Assembly: GCF_902506295.1 (NCBI RefSeq)
Contig: NZ_LR733312.1
Location: 2,308,089 to 2,372,088, forward strand
Reading direction: 5' to 3'
Origin: Luteimonas sp. 9C
GTDB taxonomy: Bacteria > Pseudomonadota > Gammaproteobacteria > Xanthomonadales > Xanthomonadaceae
DNA length: 64,000 nt
The notes below the pieces were generated by a model, which saw nothing but the letters and a program-made list of their open reading frames with translations, made no database searches and was not told the DNA's origin. This document shows positions 8,740 through 16,518 of the stretch, in pieces. Made by a program: the position numbers and the translations under genes. Within the stretch, counting starts at the first letter, position 1. The number at the start of each line of letters is the position of its first letter.

Positions 8740-9621
8740 TCATGACTGCGGTGCACCACGGGCAGACGCATCACGGCTTGCGTGGTCCAGCAGGCGTTCG
8801 GCGCGACGCAGATAGGGGGCATCGATCATCCGGCCATCGACGACGCAGACCGCGCGCCCGTCGCCACGCGCCTGGGCTGCGCCATCGACGATGCGCTGGG
8901 CGCGGGCCAGCTCTTCGGAATCGACGGCGAACACGGCGTGCGCCAGGGGCACCTGTCGCGGATGGATGCAGCTCTTGCCGACGAAGCCGAGCTGCCGTGC
9001 GAGGCGCGCTTCGCGCTCGAAGCCGGCGTCGTCGCCGAGATGGGCCCACGCGCCATCGCAGGCGAACACACCGGCTTCGGCCGCGGCCAGCGCGACCTGC
9101 AGCATCACCGCCTGCACGTGCGCCGGCACATCGCGGCGGATGCCGCAGGGTTCGAACAGGTCGCCGAGTCCCAGCTGCAGCCCTGCGACACGTGGATGCG
9201 CGGCTGCGATGTCGGCTGCATTGCGCAGCGCACGCGGGGTCTCGATGTTGAGCAGCAGTCCGGCCGATGGTGCGAGGCCGAGCGCGGCTTCCTGCGCTTC
9301 GATCCGCGCGATCGCGGCGCGTACGACATCGGCGCTGTCGGTCTTGGGCAGGTTGATCAGGTCAGGCGCAGCCGGCAACACCGCCACGAGGTCGGCTTCG
9401 TATTCGGGCGAGTCCGGTGCATTGGTCCGCACGATCGCCAATGGCGCCCCCGCGCCGCGCGTCTGCGCCTGCAGGAAGGCGGCGACATTGACGCGCGCTT
9501 CGGCCTTGCGCGCGTCGGCGACGGCGTCCTCGAGATCGAACGAGACCGCGTCGGCCTGGCCGTTCCAGGCCTTGTCGAACAGGTCCGGGCGCACGCCCGG
9601 CACGAACAGTTTGCTGCGCAT
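8740..9621 (-). CDS. CitE-like HpcH/HpaI aldolase (CoA-ester lyase)
   Basis: Cytoplasmic TIM-barrel lyase of the CitE / malyl-CoA / citramalyl-CoA group, 293 aa as usual for the family. It starts MRSKLFVPGVRPDLFDKAW, with the family FDLEDAV motif around residue 30. The metal-binding Glu lies in LLLNIETPRAL and the Asp in GLQLGLGDLFEP, and KSCIHPRQVPLAH is the conserved C-terminal motif. The ATG at 9621 has GGGAGGG just upstream. Its stop overlaps the farther possible start of the symporter by 4 nt. The pair suggests uptake and cleavage of an organic acid or its CoA ester; the exact substrate is not visible. Confidence 0.85.
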   Translation of the reverse strand: MRSKLFVPGVRPDLFDKAWNGQADAVSFDLEDAVADARKAEARVNVAAFLQAQTRGAGAPLAIVRTNAPDSPEYEADLVAVLPAAPDLINLPKTDSADVVRAAIARIEAQEAALGLAPSAGLLLNIETPRALRNAADIAAAHPRVAGLQLGLGDLFEPCGIRRDVPAHVQAVMLQVALAAAEAGVFACDGAWAHLGDDAGFEREARLARQLGFVGKSCIHPRQVPLAHAVFAVDSEELARAQRIVDGAAQARGDGRAVCVVDGRMIDAPYLRRAERLLDHASRDASARGAPQS

Positions 9622-9903
9622 CGGCCCTCCCGAGTGGCGGGAAGCAGTGTGCGGGATGGACCCTGCGGAAAAAGTCGCCGCCTCGGGTTTCAGACGATAG
9701 TTTTCCTGCGGTCCGAAACGGCTTCCCGCCGCGCATCCGGCGCACGGACTGCTACCGGCCCCTGCGCGGCGCGGTGGTCGAGCACCCGCTGCGACACGGC
9801 CCCATCCCGGCGGCAACGGCTTTTCGGTGAGTCCCCCGTCATGCGCCCCCCCGGCGAAGCGGGTAATCTATGCGGCTCCTTTGCCAGATCCGGCGCCCAG
9901 CCC

Positions 9904-10920
9904 ATGCTCTTCAAGAACGTCGCCATCGCCGGCCTCGCCCATGTCGATGCGCCGAACCGCGTGACCAGCGACGACATCAACGCAAGGCTGAAGCCCACCA
10001 TCGACCGCCTCGGCATCAAGACCGACGTGCTCAAGGACATCGCCGGCATCCACGCCCGGCGCCTGTGGGACGATGAGGTCCAGGCCTCGGACGCGGCGAC
10101 GATGGCCGGCCGCAAGGCGCTCGACGATGCCGGCATCGACGTCGGCAGGCTCGGCTTGCTGGTCAACACCTCGGTGAGCCGTGATTTCCTCGAACCGTCC
10201 ACCGCCAGCATCGTCGGCGGCAACCTCGGCATTCCGGACACCTGCCAGAACTACGATCTGGCCAATGCCTGCCTCGCGTTCGTCAACGGCATGGATGTCG
10301 CCAGCCGCATGATCGAGCTGGGCGAGATCGACTACGCGCTGATCGTCGACGGCGAGACCGCGAACCTCGCCTACGAGAAGACCATCGAGCGTCTGCTGCG
10401 CCCCGAAACGACGGAAGAGGATTTCCGCAACGAGCTGGCCACGCTGACGCTCGGCTGCGGCTCGGCAGCGATGGTGCTCGCACGCGCCGACCTGCTGCCC
10501 GACGCCCCGCGCTACAAGGGCGGCGTGACGCGTTCGGCGACCGAATGGAACACCCTGTGCCGCGGCAACCTCGACCGCATGGTCACCGACACGCGCATGC
10601 TGCTGATGGAAGGCATGAAGCTGGCGCAGAAGACCTTCGGCGCAGCGCGCGAGGCGATGGGCTGGGTGGTCGACGAGCTGGACCAGTTCGTGATCCACCA
10701 GGTCAGCAAGGTGCACACCGGCGCGTTCGTGCAGTCGTTCGGCATCGATCCGAGCAAGGTCCACACGATCTTCGGCGAGCACGGCAACATCGGCCCGGCG
10801 TCGGTGCCGATCGTGCTGAGCAAGCTCAAGGAACTCGGCCGCCTGAAGAAGGGCGACCGCATCGCGCTGCTGGGCATCGGTTCCGGCCTGAACTGCACGA
10901 TGGCCGAGGTGGAGTGGTAA
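9904..10920 (+). CDS. oleA: OleA, beta-ketoacid-forming acyl-CoA condensing enzyme of olefin synthesis
   Basis: Thiolase-fold enzyme that joins two fatty acyl-CoAs head to head to a beta-keto acid, the first step of long-chain olefin synthesis. The 338 residues follow the X. campestris OleA pattern throughout. The catalytic Cys123 (NACLAF), Glu97 (DFLEPST), His265 (FVIHQVS) and Asn295 (GEHGNIGPAS) fall exactly where C143, E117, H285 and N315 of the tagged crystal structure do. The family signature GLNC is near the C-terminus. This distinguishes it from FabH. An intrinsic terminator follows. oleB lies 2.6 kb downstream rather than adjacent. Confidence 0.95.
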   Translation: MLFKNVAIAGLAHVDAPNRVTSDDINARLKPTIDRLGIKTDVLKDIAGIHARRLWDDEVQASDAATMAGRKALDDAGIDVGRLGLLVNTSVSRDFLEPSTASIVGGNLGIPDTCQNYDLANACLAFVNGMDVASRMIELGEIDYALIVDGETANLAYEKTIERLLRPETTEEDFRNELATLTLGCGSAAMVLARADLLPDAPRYKGGVTRSATEWNTLCRGNLDRMVTDTRMLLMEGMKLAQKTFGAAREAMGWVVDELDQFVIHQVSKVHTGAFVQSFGIDPSKVHTIFGEHGNIGPASVPIVLSKLKELGRLKKGDRIALLGIGSGLNCTMAEVEW

Positions 10921-10986
10921 GCGGCCTGTTTCGCTGAGCCGTCGCCGACGGCCTGCCGCCCGCCTGGGCGTGCTGGTGTACCGCAA

Positions 10987-11016
10987 GAAAAAAGCGCCCG
11001 AGGGCGCTTTTTTTTT
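10987..11016. terminator. Bidirectional intrinsic terminator between oleA and bphP
   Basis: Stem AAAGCGCCC / GGGCGCTTT with a short GA loop, an A-run on the left and nine Ts on the right. It sits between the convergent oleA (+) and bphP (-) genes, so it can end transcription from both sides. Confidence 0.92.
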
Positions 11017-11038
11017 GTTGGTGCGCACTCCGCCCCGG

Positions 11039-12763
11039 CTAGTCGGCGTTCGCCACGTTCGAGATGCCGATCATCGACTGCAGGTCACGTTCGAGCTTGT
11101 TGATCCGATCCGACAGCTGCGTGGCTTCCTGCGGGCTGACGTGCACCAGCCCTTCGAGCAGTTCCGACAGCTGCAGCAATCGCGTCTTCTGCTCGCGGAC
11201 ATCCAGGCGGACGCGCCTGGCCCGCAGGTCGCCGAGCTCGGCGTGCAGCGCGCCGCGACGATAGCGCTCACGCAGCATGACGTGCAGGCGCCCGGCGACG
11301 CGGTGGTCGGCATCGCTCCAGGGCGAGCCACTGCCCCGCACGGTCTCATGCCAGGCGGAGAAGCTCGCGCGCGGGCCAATCTTGCTGCCGTCATGGTCGA
11401 TCAGGAACGGCTCGTCCGGACGTCCCGCCCAGCGCACTTCCTCCACCTGTTCGCAGCGGAAGAAGAACAGCCACTCGTCGCGCGCCAGATCCAGCGGAAG
11501 CGCGAGCACGCCGGCGATCCCGTCGGCATGTTCCGGGTCGCGGGTATTCCAGTCGGCGGTGCGATTCGTGCTGACCGCGCCGGCGCCCGTATTGGCACGC
11601 CGCAGCCAGTCGATCAGCAGCGGCAGGCTTGCGGCGTCGGGTGCGCGGCCGGCGCTGTACCAGTGGCCGGCCTGCACCAGACCCACACCGTCGCTTTCGA
11701 CCGCGCGGTGCAGCAGGTCCAGTTCGCCCTGCAACGCGAGGCGGGGATCGGAGGCGTTGTCGAGGCGCAGCGCAAGGGTGTCGCGGGCGCTGCGCGCGCG
11801 ATCTTCGAGCAGCACGGCGTCCTGCTGCTCGCGCGAGGCGATGCGCATCGACACGAACAGGCCGAACATGTCGGCCGCAGCGCGCACGCCCGGCGGCACG
11901 CGACGCGGCGTGCGGTGGTGACAGGCGATCAGGCCCCACAGCCGTCCGCCCGACACGATCGAGATCGACATCGATGCGACCACGCCCATGTTGGCGAGAT
12001 ATTCCAGATGCACCGGCGACACGCTGCGCAGGGCCATCTGGGCGAGATCGAGCGGGCCGCCGTGGCTGTCGCGATCGGGCAGGATCGGCACCGGCACGTA
12101 GGTCGCGTCGGGAATCACGCGGATGCGGTTGCGCAGATACAGCATGCGGGCCTGCACCGGAATGTCGGACTGCGGATAGCGCAGGCCCAGATACGCCGGC
12201 AACGCCGCGTCGCGGGATTCGGCCACCACCTCGCCCGAGTCGTCCGGACGGAAACGGTAGACCATCACGCGGTCGTAGCCGGTCAACAGGCGGACCTGCT
12301 CGGCGACGCGCTGGTTGAAATCGTCGATGTCGTCGCTGCCGGCGACGCGCGCGATCATCGTCTGCGCGACCACGGTGGGCGAGCGCTCGCCGGTGCTGCG
12401 CGGCTGCGGCTCGACTTCGATGTGCACCAGGCCATCGGCGACGTGCACGCTGATGTCGCAAAGATCGGCCATCGGTCCGATGTTGCCAACGGCGGCGCGC
12501 TGCGGCGGGGCGCCGGGTTCACCGAACCCGATCGTCTCGGCGATCGCCTGGATCAGATCGTCGGTCAGGAACTCGCGCAGCGAGTGCCGCAACATGTGTT
12601 CCGGGGCGGCGCCGGTCAGCGTTTCGACATTCGCCGAGACGTGACGGATCGTCCAGTCGGGCAACTGACAGCTGATGAGATACCCGTGGGGCTGGATCGC
12701 GCCCGACAGATGGATGGGTTCGTTGGCGCAGTCCTGCAATGCGCGATCAAGCGCTGGATTCAT
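11039..12763 (-). CDS. bphP: Bacteriophytochrome photosensory module without kinase domain
   Basis: Red/far-red photoreceptor binding biliverdin. Domains in order: PAS (about 10-120) with the chromophore-attaching Cys12, GAF (about 130-315) with PQSDIP at 197-202 and Asp200, and PHY (about 325-500) with the tongue motif PRASF at 464-468. After PHY there are only about 75 helical residues that look like a coiled coil. There is no histidine-kinase H-box or ATPase, and no PAS9, GGDEF or other output domain, so the light signal must pass through this helix to a partner. The start overlaps the bphO stop by 4 nt, so the chromophore-making enzyme and apoprotein are coupled. Confidence 0.93.
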   Translation of the reverse strand: MNPALDRALQDCANEPIHLSGAIQPHGYLISCQLPDWTIRHVSANVETLTGAAPEHMLRHSLREFLTDDLIQAIAETIGFGEPGAPPQRAAVGNIGPMADLCDISVHVADGLVHIEVEPQPRSTGERSPTVVAQTMIARVAGSDDIDDFNQRVAEQVRLLTGYDRVMVYRFRPDDSGEVVAESRDAALPAYLGLRYPQSDIPVQARMLYLRNRIRVIPDATYVPVPILPDRDSHGGPLDLAQMALRSVSPVHLEYLANMGVVASMSISIVSGGRLWGLIACHHRTPRRVPPGVRAAADMFGLFVSMRIASREQQDAVLLEDRARSARDTLALRLDNASDPRLALQGELDLLHRAVESDGVGLVQAGHWYSAGRAPDAASLPLLIDWLRRANTGAGAVSTNRTADWNTRDPEHADGIAGVLALPLDLARDEWLFFFRCEQVEEVRWAGRPDEPFLIDHDGSKIGPRASFSAWHETVRGSGSPWSDADHRVAGRLHVMLRERYRRGALHAELGDLRARRVRLDVREQKTRLLQLSELLEGLVHVSPQEATQLSDRINKLERDLQSMIGISNVANAD

Positions 12764-13347
12764 GCAACGGGCTCCTTTCGGGGGGCGGGCATCGCATCGA
12801 AGCTCCGCTGGAAACAGGACTCGACCAGCAGGAACGCATCGCGTGCGCCCTGCAACAGATGTGTACGCGGCCGATCGACCTGCGCTGCGCGCGCCGTGAG
12901 GCGTTCGAGCACATTGCGCCAGGTTTCGCCGCCGGCATGTCGGGCGAGGAACCGTGCACCGGTCTGCGCGTCGTGGCCCAGCGTCTGCACGCCCCGCAAC
13001 AGGTGCCGCGCGCCCAGACTGCTGCCCGCCATCACGTATTCCCAGCCCAGACGCTCATCCGCGTCGTCGGCGAATCCACGCACACCGCTGGGCGGCAACG
13101 GCGCCAACGCCAGATCGTGCAGATCGCCGGCCAGCCAATAGGACGCACGCGGCACCGCACCGATCACGATCTCGAAATCGGAAGCGAACCGGTGCATGCC
13201 GACGACGTAACGCCCATAGGCGAGCGGCGTGCCCAGTCCTTCGAGGAAACAGGCGTCGACGCGCGCATGCAGGTCCGAGGTCCCGGCACGCAGGAAGTGA
13301 CGCAGATCCTGGGTGTCTGGCACCCGGTTGCGCAGTTGCGTATTCAT
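12760..13347 (-). CDS. bphO: Heme oxygenase (biliverdin-forming)
   Basis: Cleaves heme to biliverdin IX-alpha, CO and iron, supplying the chromophore of the adjacent phytochrome. The 195 aa include a plausible proximal heme ligand His27 in TSDLHARVDACF. The distal-helix glycine region appears as YVMAGSSLGARHL, matching the family G-S-x-L-G motif. The start at 13347 is chosen because it gives the usual N-terminus; the longer frame to 13395 adds unconserved residues. bphO and bphP form a two-gene operon divergent from oleB. Confidence 0.9.
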   Translation of the reverse strand: MNTQLRNRVPDTQDLRHFLRAGTSDLHARVDACFLEGLGTPLAYGRYVVGMHRFASDFEIVIGAVPRASYWLAGDLHDLALAPLPPSGVRGFADDADERLGWEYVMAGSSLGARHLLRGVQTLGHDAQTGARFLARHAGGETWRNVLERLTARAAQVDRPRTHLLQGARDAFLLVESCFQRSFDAMPAPRKEPVA

Positions 13348-13464
13348 ATTTCCAGCATACGCCGATGCCTTTTCGACCACCGTCTTTCGCCGCACATAGG
13401 CGTACGCGCTTCAGCACTGTGAAGACGGGAATTCACGATTTCAGGCGGCTGCCGGTGCGCCGCT

Positions 13465-13470
13465 TACAAT
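13465..13470 (+). promoter_or_regulatory. oleB: Candidate sigma-70 -10 box for oleB
   Basis: TACAAT, one base from consensus, lies 36 nt before the preferred oleB start. The -35 region is weak. The region 13348-13506 is the divergent promoter area of bphO and oleB, so light-sensor and olefin genes share it. Confidence 0.4.
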
Positions 13471-13506
13471 GTGACGCATTCATCGCAACCTTCGGTATGC
13501 CCAGCC

Positions 13507-14409
13507 GTGCAGCTTCCTGACTATCCATTCAGCGGCCACCAGTTCGAAGCGCGACCCGGCGTGCGGATGCATTATCTCGACGAGGGTCCGCGCGACGGCG
13601 AGGTCGTACTCATGCTGCACGGGAATCCCTCGTGGAGCTACTACTGGCGGCACCTCGTGCTCGGCCTGCGCGACCGGTATCGCTGCATCGTGCCCGACCA
13701 CGTCGGCATGGGATTCTCCGACAAGCCCGACGACGCGCCCGGCGCGTCTCCGCGCTACGACTACACCCTGTCCTCGCGTGTGGCGGACATCGGCGCGCTG
13801 CTCGCGCACCTGCAGATCGACGGGCCGGTGACGCTGGCGGTGCACGACTGGGGCGGCATGATCGGCTTCGGCTGGGCGCTCGCGCACATGCCGCAGGTCC
13901 AGCGCCTGGTGATCACCAACACCGCCGCGTTCCCGCTGCCCACCGACAAGCCGATGCCGTGGCAGATCGCGCTCGGTCGCGACTACACCGTCGGCGAGTG
14001 GATCATCCGCGGCTTCAACGCGTTTTCCGGTGGCGCGTCGTGGCTGGGCGTCGAGACGCGCATGCCCGCCGCGGTGCGCCGTGCCTACGTCGCGCCCTAC
14101 GACACCTGGGCCAACCGCATCAGCACCGTGCGGTTCATGCAGGACATTCCGCTCGGTCCGAAGGACCGCGCATGGCCCTTGCTCGAAGCCGCTGGACAGC
14201 GTCTGCCCGACTACGCCGATCGTCCGGCGTTCATCGGCTGGGGTCTCCGGGACTTCGTGTTCGACCACCACTTCCTCGCCGGCTTCCGCGCGGCGCTGCC
14301 GCAGGCCGAGGTCATGGCGTTCGAGGATGCGGGGCATTACGTGCTCGAGGACAAGCACGCCGTGCTGGTGCCGGCCATCCGCAGGTTCCTGGACGCGCAT
14401 CCACTCTGA
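13507..14409 (+). CDS. oleB: OleB, alpha/beta-hydrolase beta-lactone decarboxylase
   Basis: Haloalkane-dehalogenase-like alpha/beta hydrolase that converts the beta-lactone made by OleC into the final olefin plus CO2. The oxyanion-side motif HGNPSWSYYWR, the nucleophile elbow VHDWGG with Asp nucleophile, and the C-terminal catalytic His in DAGHYVLED are all present. About 300 aa fits the family. A start at GTG 13507 is preferred because an upstream in-frame GTG at 13471 lies immediately behind a TACAAT box and would be near the transcript start. It is separated from oleA by bphO-bphP, and oleC and oleD do not follow. Confidence 0.9.
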   Translation: MQLPDYPFSGHQFEARPGVRMHYLDEGPRDGEVVLMLHGNPSWSYYWRHLVLGLRDRYRCIVPDHVGMGFSDKPDDAPGASPRYDYTLSSRVADIGALLAHLQIDGPVTLAVHDWGGMIGFGWALAHMPQVQRLVITNTAAFPLPTDKPMPWQIALGRDYTVGEWIIRGFNAFSGGASWLGVETRMPAAVRRAYVAPYDTWANRISTVRFMQDIPLGPKDRAWPLLEAAGQRLPDYADRPAFIGWGLRDFVFDHHFLAGFRAALPQAEVMAFEDAGHYVLEDKHAVLVPAIRRFLDAHPL

Positions 14410-14439
14410 GCGTCGGGCGCCGGCCCGCCGCGGCCGGGC

Positions 14440-14853
14440 TCAGGGCACCGGCGCGGCGTCGCCGGCCGGCAACGCGGCGGCGTGCGCATCGACCAGCACC
14501 ATCGCGATCGCCGGTATCCAGTCCGATGCACGCAAGGCCGGCAGCCCGTGTGCGGCGCGCGCCCGGTCGCACTGCGGGCTCGCCTCGCCCGACTCCCAGG
14601 ACGCCTGCACATCACGGCAGGCCTGCGGCCGGACCGCATGGATCGTGCATCGGGAGAACGTGCCGATCTCGGCATCGAGCGCGATGCAGCGCGGCCGCGA
14701 TTCCCAGGTCCCGCGCATCACCACCTGATGCGGCCCGAAGGCCTCGGTCAGCGTCTGCGGCACGACACCGCCCGACGCATCGGTGTCCATCCAGTGCATG
14801 GACACCCGGTACTGGCTGCAGCAGGCCCCACAGGTCATACACGGATGGCGCAT
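14440..14853 (-). CDS. YkgJ-family cysteine-cluster protein
   Basis: Small 137-aa protein starting MRHPCMTCGACCSQYRVS, the CxxCxxCC zinc- or iron-binding signature of the YkgJ/CxxCxxCC family. A further Cys in PRCIALD, CTIHAVRP and CRDVQ completes the usual eight-cysteine pattern. Metal binding is expected from the family; the cellular role is unknown. It is monocistronic, convergent with oleB, with 30 bp between the stops. Confidence 0.85.
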   Translation of the reverse strand: MRHPCMTCGACCSQYRVSMHWMDTDASGGVVPQTLTEAFGPHQVVMRGTWESRPRCIALDAEIGTFSRCTIHAVRPQACRDVQASWESGEASPQCDRARAAHGLPALRASDWIPAIAMVLVDAHAAALPAGDAAPVP

Positions 14854-15119
14854 GGGACGACCCCGGGGATCGCGGCGGTGGGAGAGGAGCGCGGATTCTT
14901 GGCATCGACGGTGTCGCGCGCAAGTGCCTGGCGCGCCACGGTCCGGTTCCGGCCGACGGCCGGCGCTTCCCCGGGCGAACGCGTGGGACGCGCAGCGCCG
15001 ACACGCGGCGAGCGCAGGTGTGCCGGCACGGGCCCGAAGGACAGGATGCGGACGTTCTGCGCAAAACCCCGGGCACCCAGGAAACGGCGCGCGGCGCATG
15101 GCCGCGCCCGGGCGATCGC

Positions 15120-15590
15120 CTAGGCGTCGGCCGCCGAGCGCCGGATGGCCACGTATCGCGCCTGCATCTCGGTGGCGGTGCTGCCGTCGGGCAAGGCGAT
15201 CCGCGCGGTGAGCGCGACACGCGCGCGGCCGCGCTCGCGCAGCGTGCGCGCGAACGTCGACCAGTCACCGGCGTCGTCGAGCGTGGCCTCGGCTTCCAGA
15301 TCGCCGAGCAACGGCGCGCGATAGCGGACCGTCGAGTCGGCGACGTAGACCTCGGCGTCCAGACCGGCCTGCTCCACGCGCAGGGTCACCAGACCCCAGG
15401 CGGCGAGCGTCATCACCGAGACCAGACTGCCGCCGAATGCGGAGCCCTTGTCGTTGACGTGCGAGGACAGCGGCGCGTGCAGGCGCAGGGAGTCGCCGTC
15501 GTAACCGGCAACGGAGACGTCCATCGCGGCGACCGGCGGCATCGAGCCGTAATACGCCTCGAGGGCGCGGAGCGAATCATCGAGCGTCAT
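15120..15590 (-). CDS. YiiD-C-type hotdog thioesterase
   Basis: 156-aa hotdog-fold protein. The central motif NDKGSAFGGSLVSVMTLAAW is the catalytic helix region of the YiiD C-terminal thioesterase family, which hydrolyses acyl-CoA or acyl-ACP thioesters. Start at 15590 is supported by AGGA 6 nt upstream. It is divergent from hemD with 66 bp between. A link to the nearby acyl-CoA-using OleA is possible but unproven. The 266 bp to the YkgJ gene hold no convincing gene. Confidence 0.82.
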   Translation of the reverse strand: MTLDDSLRALEAYYGSMPPVAAMDVSVAGYDGDSLRLHAPLSSHVNDKGSAFGGSLVSVMTLAAWGLVTLRVEQAGLDAEVYVADSTVRYRAPLLGDLEAEATLDDAGDWSTFARTLRERGRARVALTARIALPDGSTATEMQARYVAIRRSAADA

Positions 15591-15656
15591 GCGGGATCCT
15601 GTGGGGGTGCGGTCGTCCGGCTTGCGCCGCACCACCGCAGCCACCAAGCTTGGCGC

Positions 15657-16433
15657 ATGCATGCCGCGCCGGCTTTCCCGCATCTGGCGGGATACTACGT
15701 CATCTCGCTACGGCCGGCCGGTGCACATGGGGGCCTGCGCCGCGAAGCCGCGCGCCTCGGCGCACGCACGTTCGCGCTCTCGCCCTGGCGCATCGCCTGC
15801 CGCGACGACGACGCCGCCCGCGCGGCGCTGCGCCACGCACTGGCCGCCGACATCGTGCTCTTCACCAGTCCATCGGCGGTCGCCGCCGCCTCTGCGCTGA
15901 CGCCCCTCGTCGCACGCGACGCACAGGCATGGCTCGCGGTCGGCGCGGGCACCGCCCGCGCGCTCGGGCGGGCCGGGATCGTCGGGGTGCGCGCGCCCAC
16001 GCGCATGGACAGTGAAGGCATGCTGGCGCTGCCGGAACTGGATACGGTCCACGGTCGCAGTGTCGGCCTGGTGACCGCGCCGGGCGGGCGCGGCGTGATC
16101 GCGCAGGCGCTCACCGATGCAGGCGCTGGACTCCGCCGCGCCGACGTCTACGACAGGCTGCCGACGCCACCAGCGCCGGGACGTATCGCCCGGCTGATGG
16201 CCTTGCCGGCGCCCTGGGTGCTGCCGCTGAGCAGTGGCGACGCCCTGCAGCGCACCGTGGATGCACTGCCGCCCGAGGCAGCGGCACGTCTGCGCGAGGC
16301 GCAGGTCTCCGCCGCCAGCGCGCGACTCGCCGGAGTCGCCCGGACGCTGGGGTTCGCGCAGATCGCGCAGGCCGCGGATGCGCGTCCCGCATCGTTGCTG
16401 GCGGCCGCGCTGGAGGCGTCCGCTGTCAGCTGA
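15657..16433 (+). CDS. hemD: Uroporphyrinogen-III synthase
   Basis: Cyclises hydroxymethylbilane to uroporphyrinogen III in heme synthesis. The 258 aa show the two-lobe HemD pattern: an N-terminal YVISLRPAGAHGGLRREAARLG, then VLFTSPSAV, WLAVGAGTARALGRAG, VGLVTAPGGRG, and a late VLPLSSGDALQ. Sequence conservation is always low in HemD, but these landmarks plus hemY immediately downstream make the call firm. hemC is not in the window. The hemX gene that often sits between hemD and hemY is missing here; only 85 bp separate them. Confidence 0.85.
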   Translation: MHAAPAFPHLAGYYVISLRPAGAHGGLRREAARLGARTFALSPWRIACRDDDAARAALRHALAADIVLFTSPSAVAAASALTPLVARDAQAWLAVGAGTARALGRAGIVGVRAPTRMDSEGMLALPELDTVHGRSVGLVTAPGGRGVIAQALTDAGAGLRRADVYDRLPTPPAPGRIARLMALPAPWVLPLSSGDALQRTVDALPPEAAARLREAQVSAASARLAGVARTLGFAQIAQAADARPASLLAAALEASAVS

Positions 16434-16518
16434 ATGGATGCCCGGACCCGCGACGGAACCGTCACGACGGCCTCTGGCACCGTAACGCTCTTCTCCCGCG
16501 CCATCCGGAAAATCCGCC

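Noticed and set aside
6296-8815. 839-codon frame opposite the symporter
   Set aside because: His/Gln/Arg/Asp-rich shadow of the real gene; no recognised domain.
13632-15656. Open frame running into hemD from far upstream
   Set aside because: The part before 15657 is Arg/Pro/Ala-rich and overlaps oleB and the YkgJ and thioesterase genes; only the HemD part is conserved.
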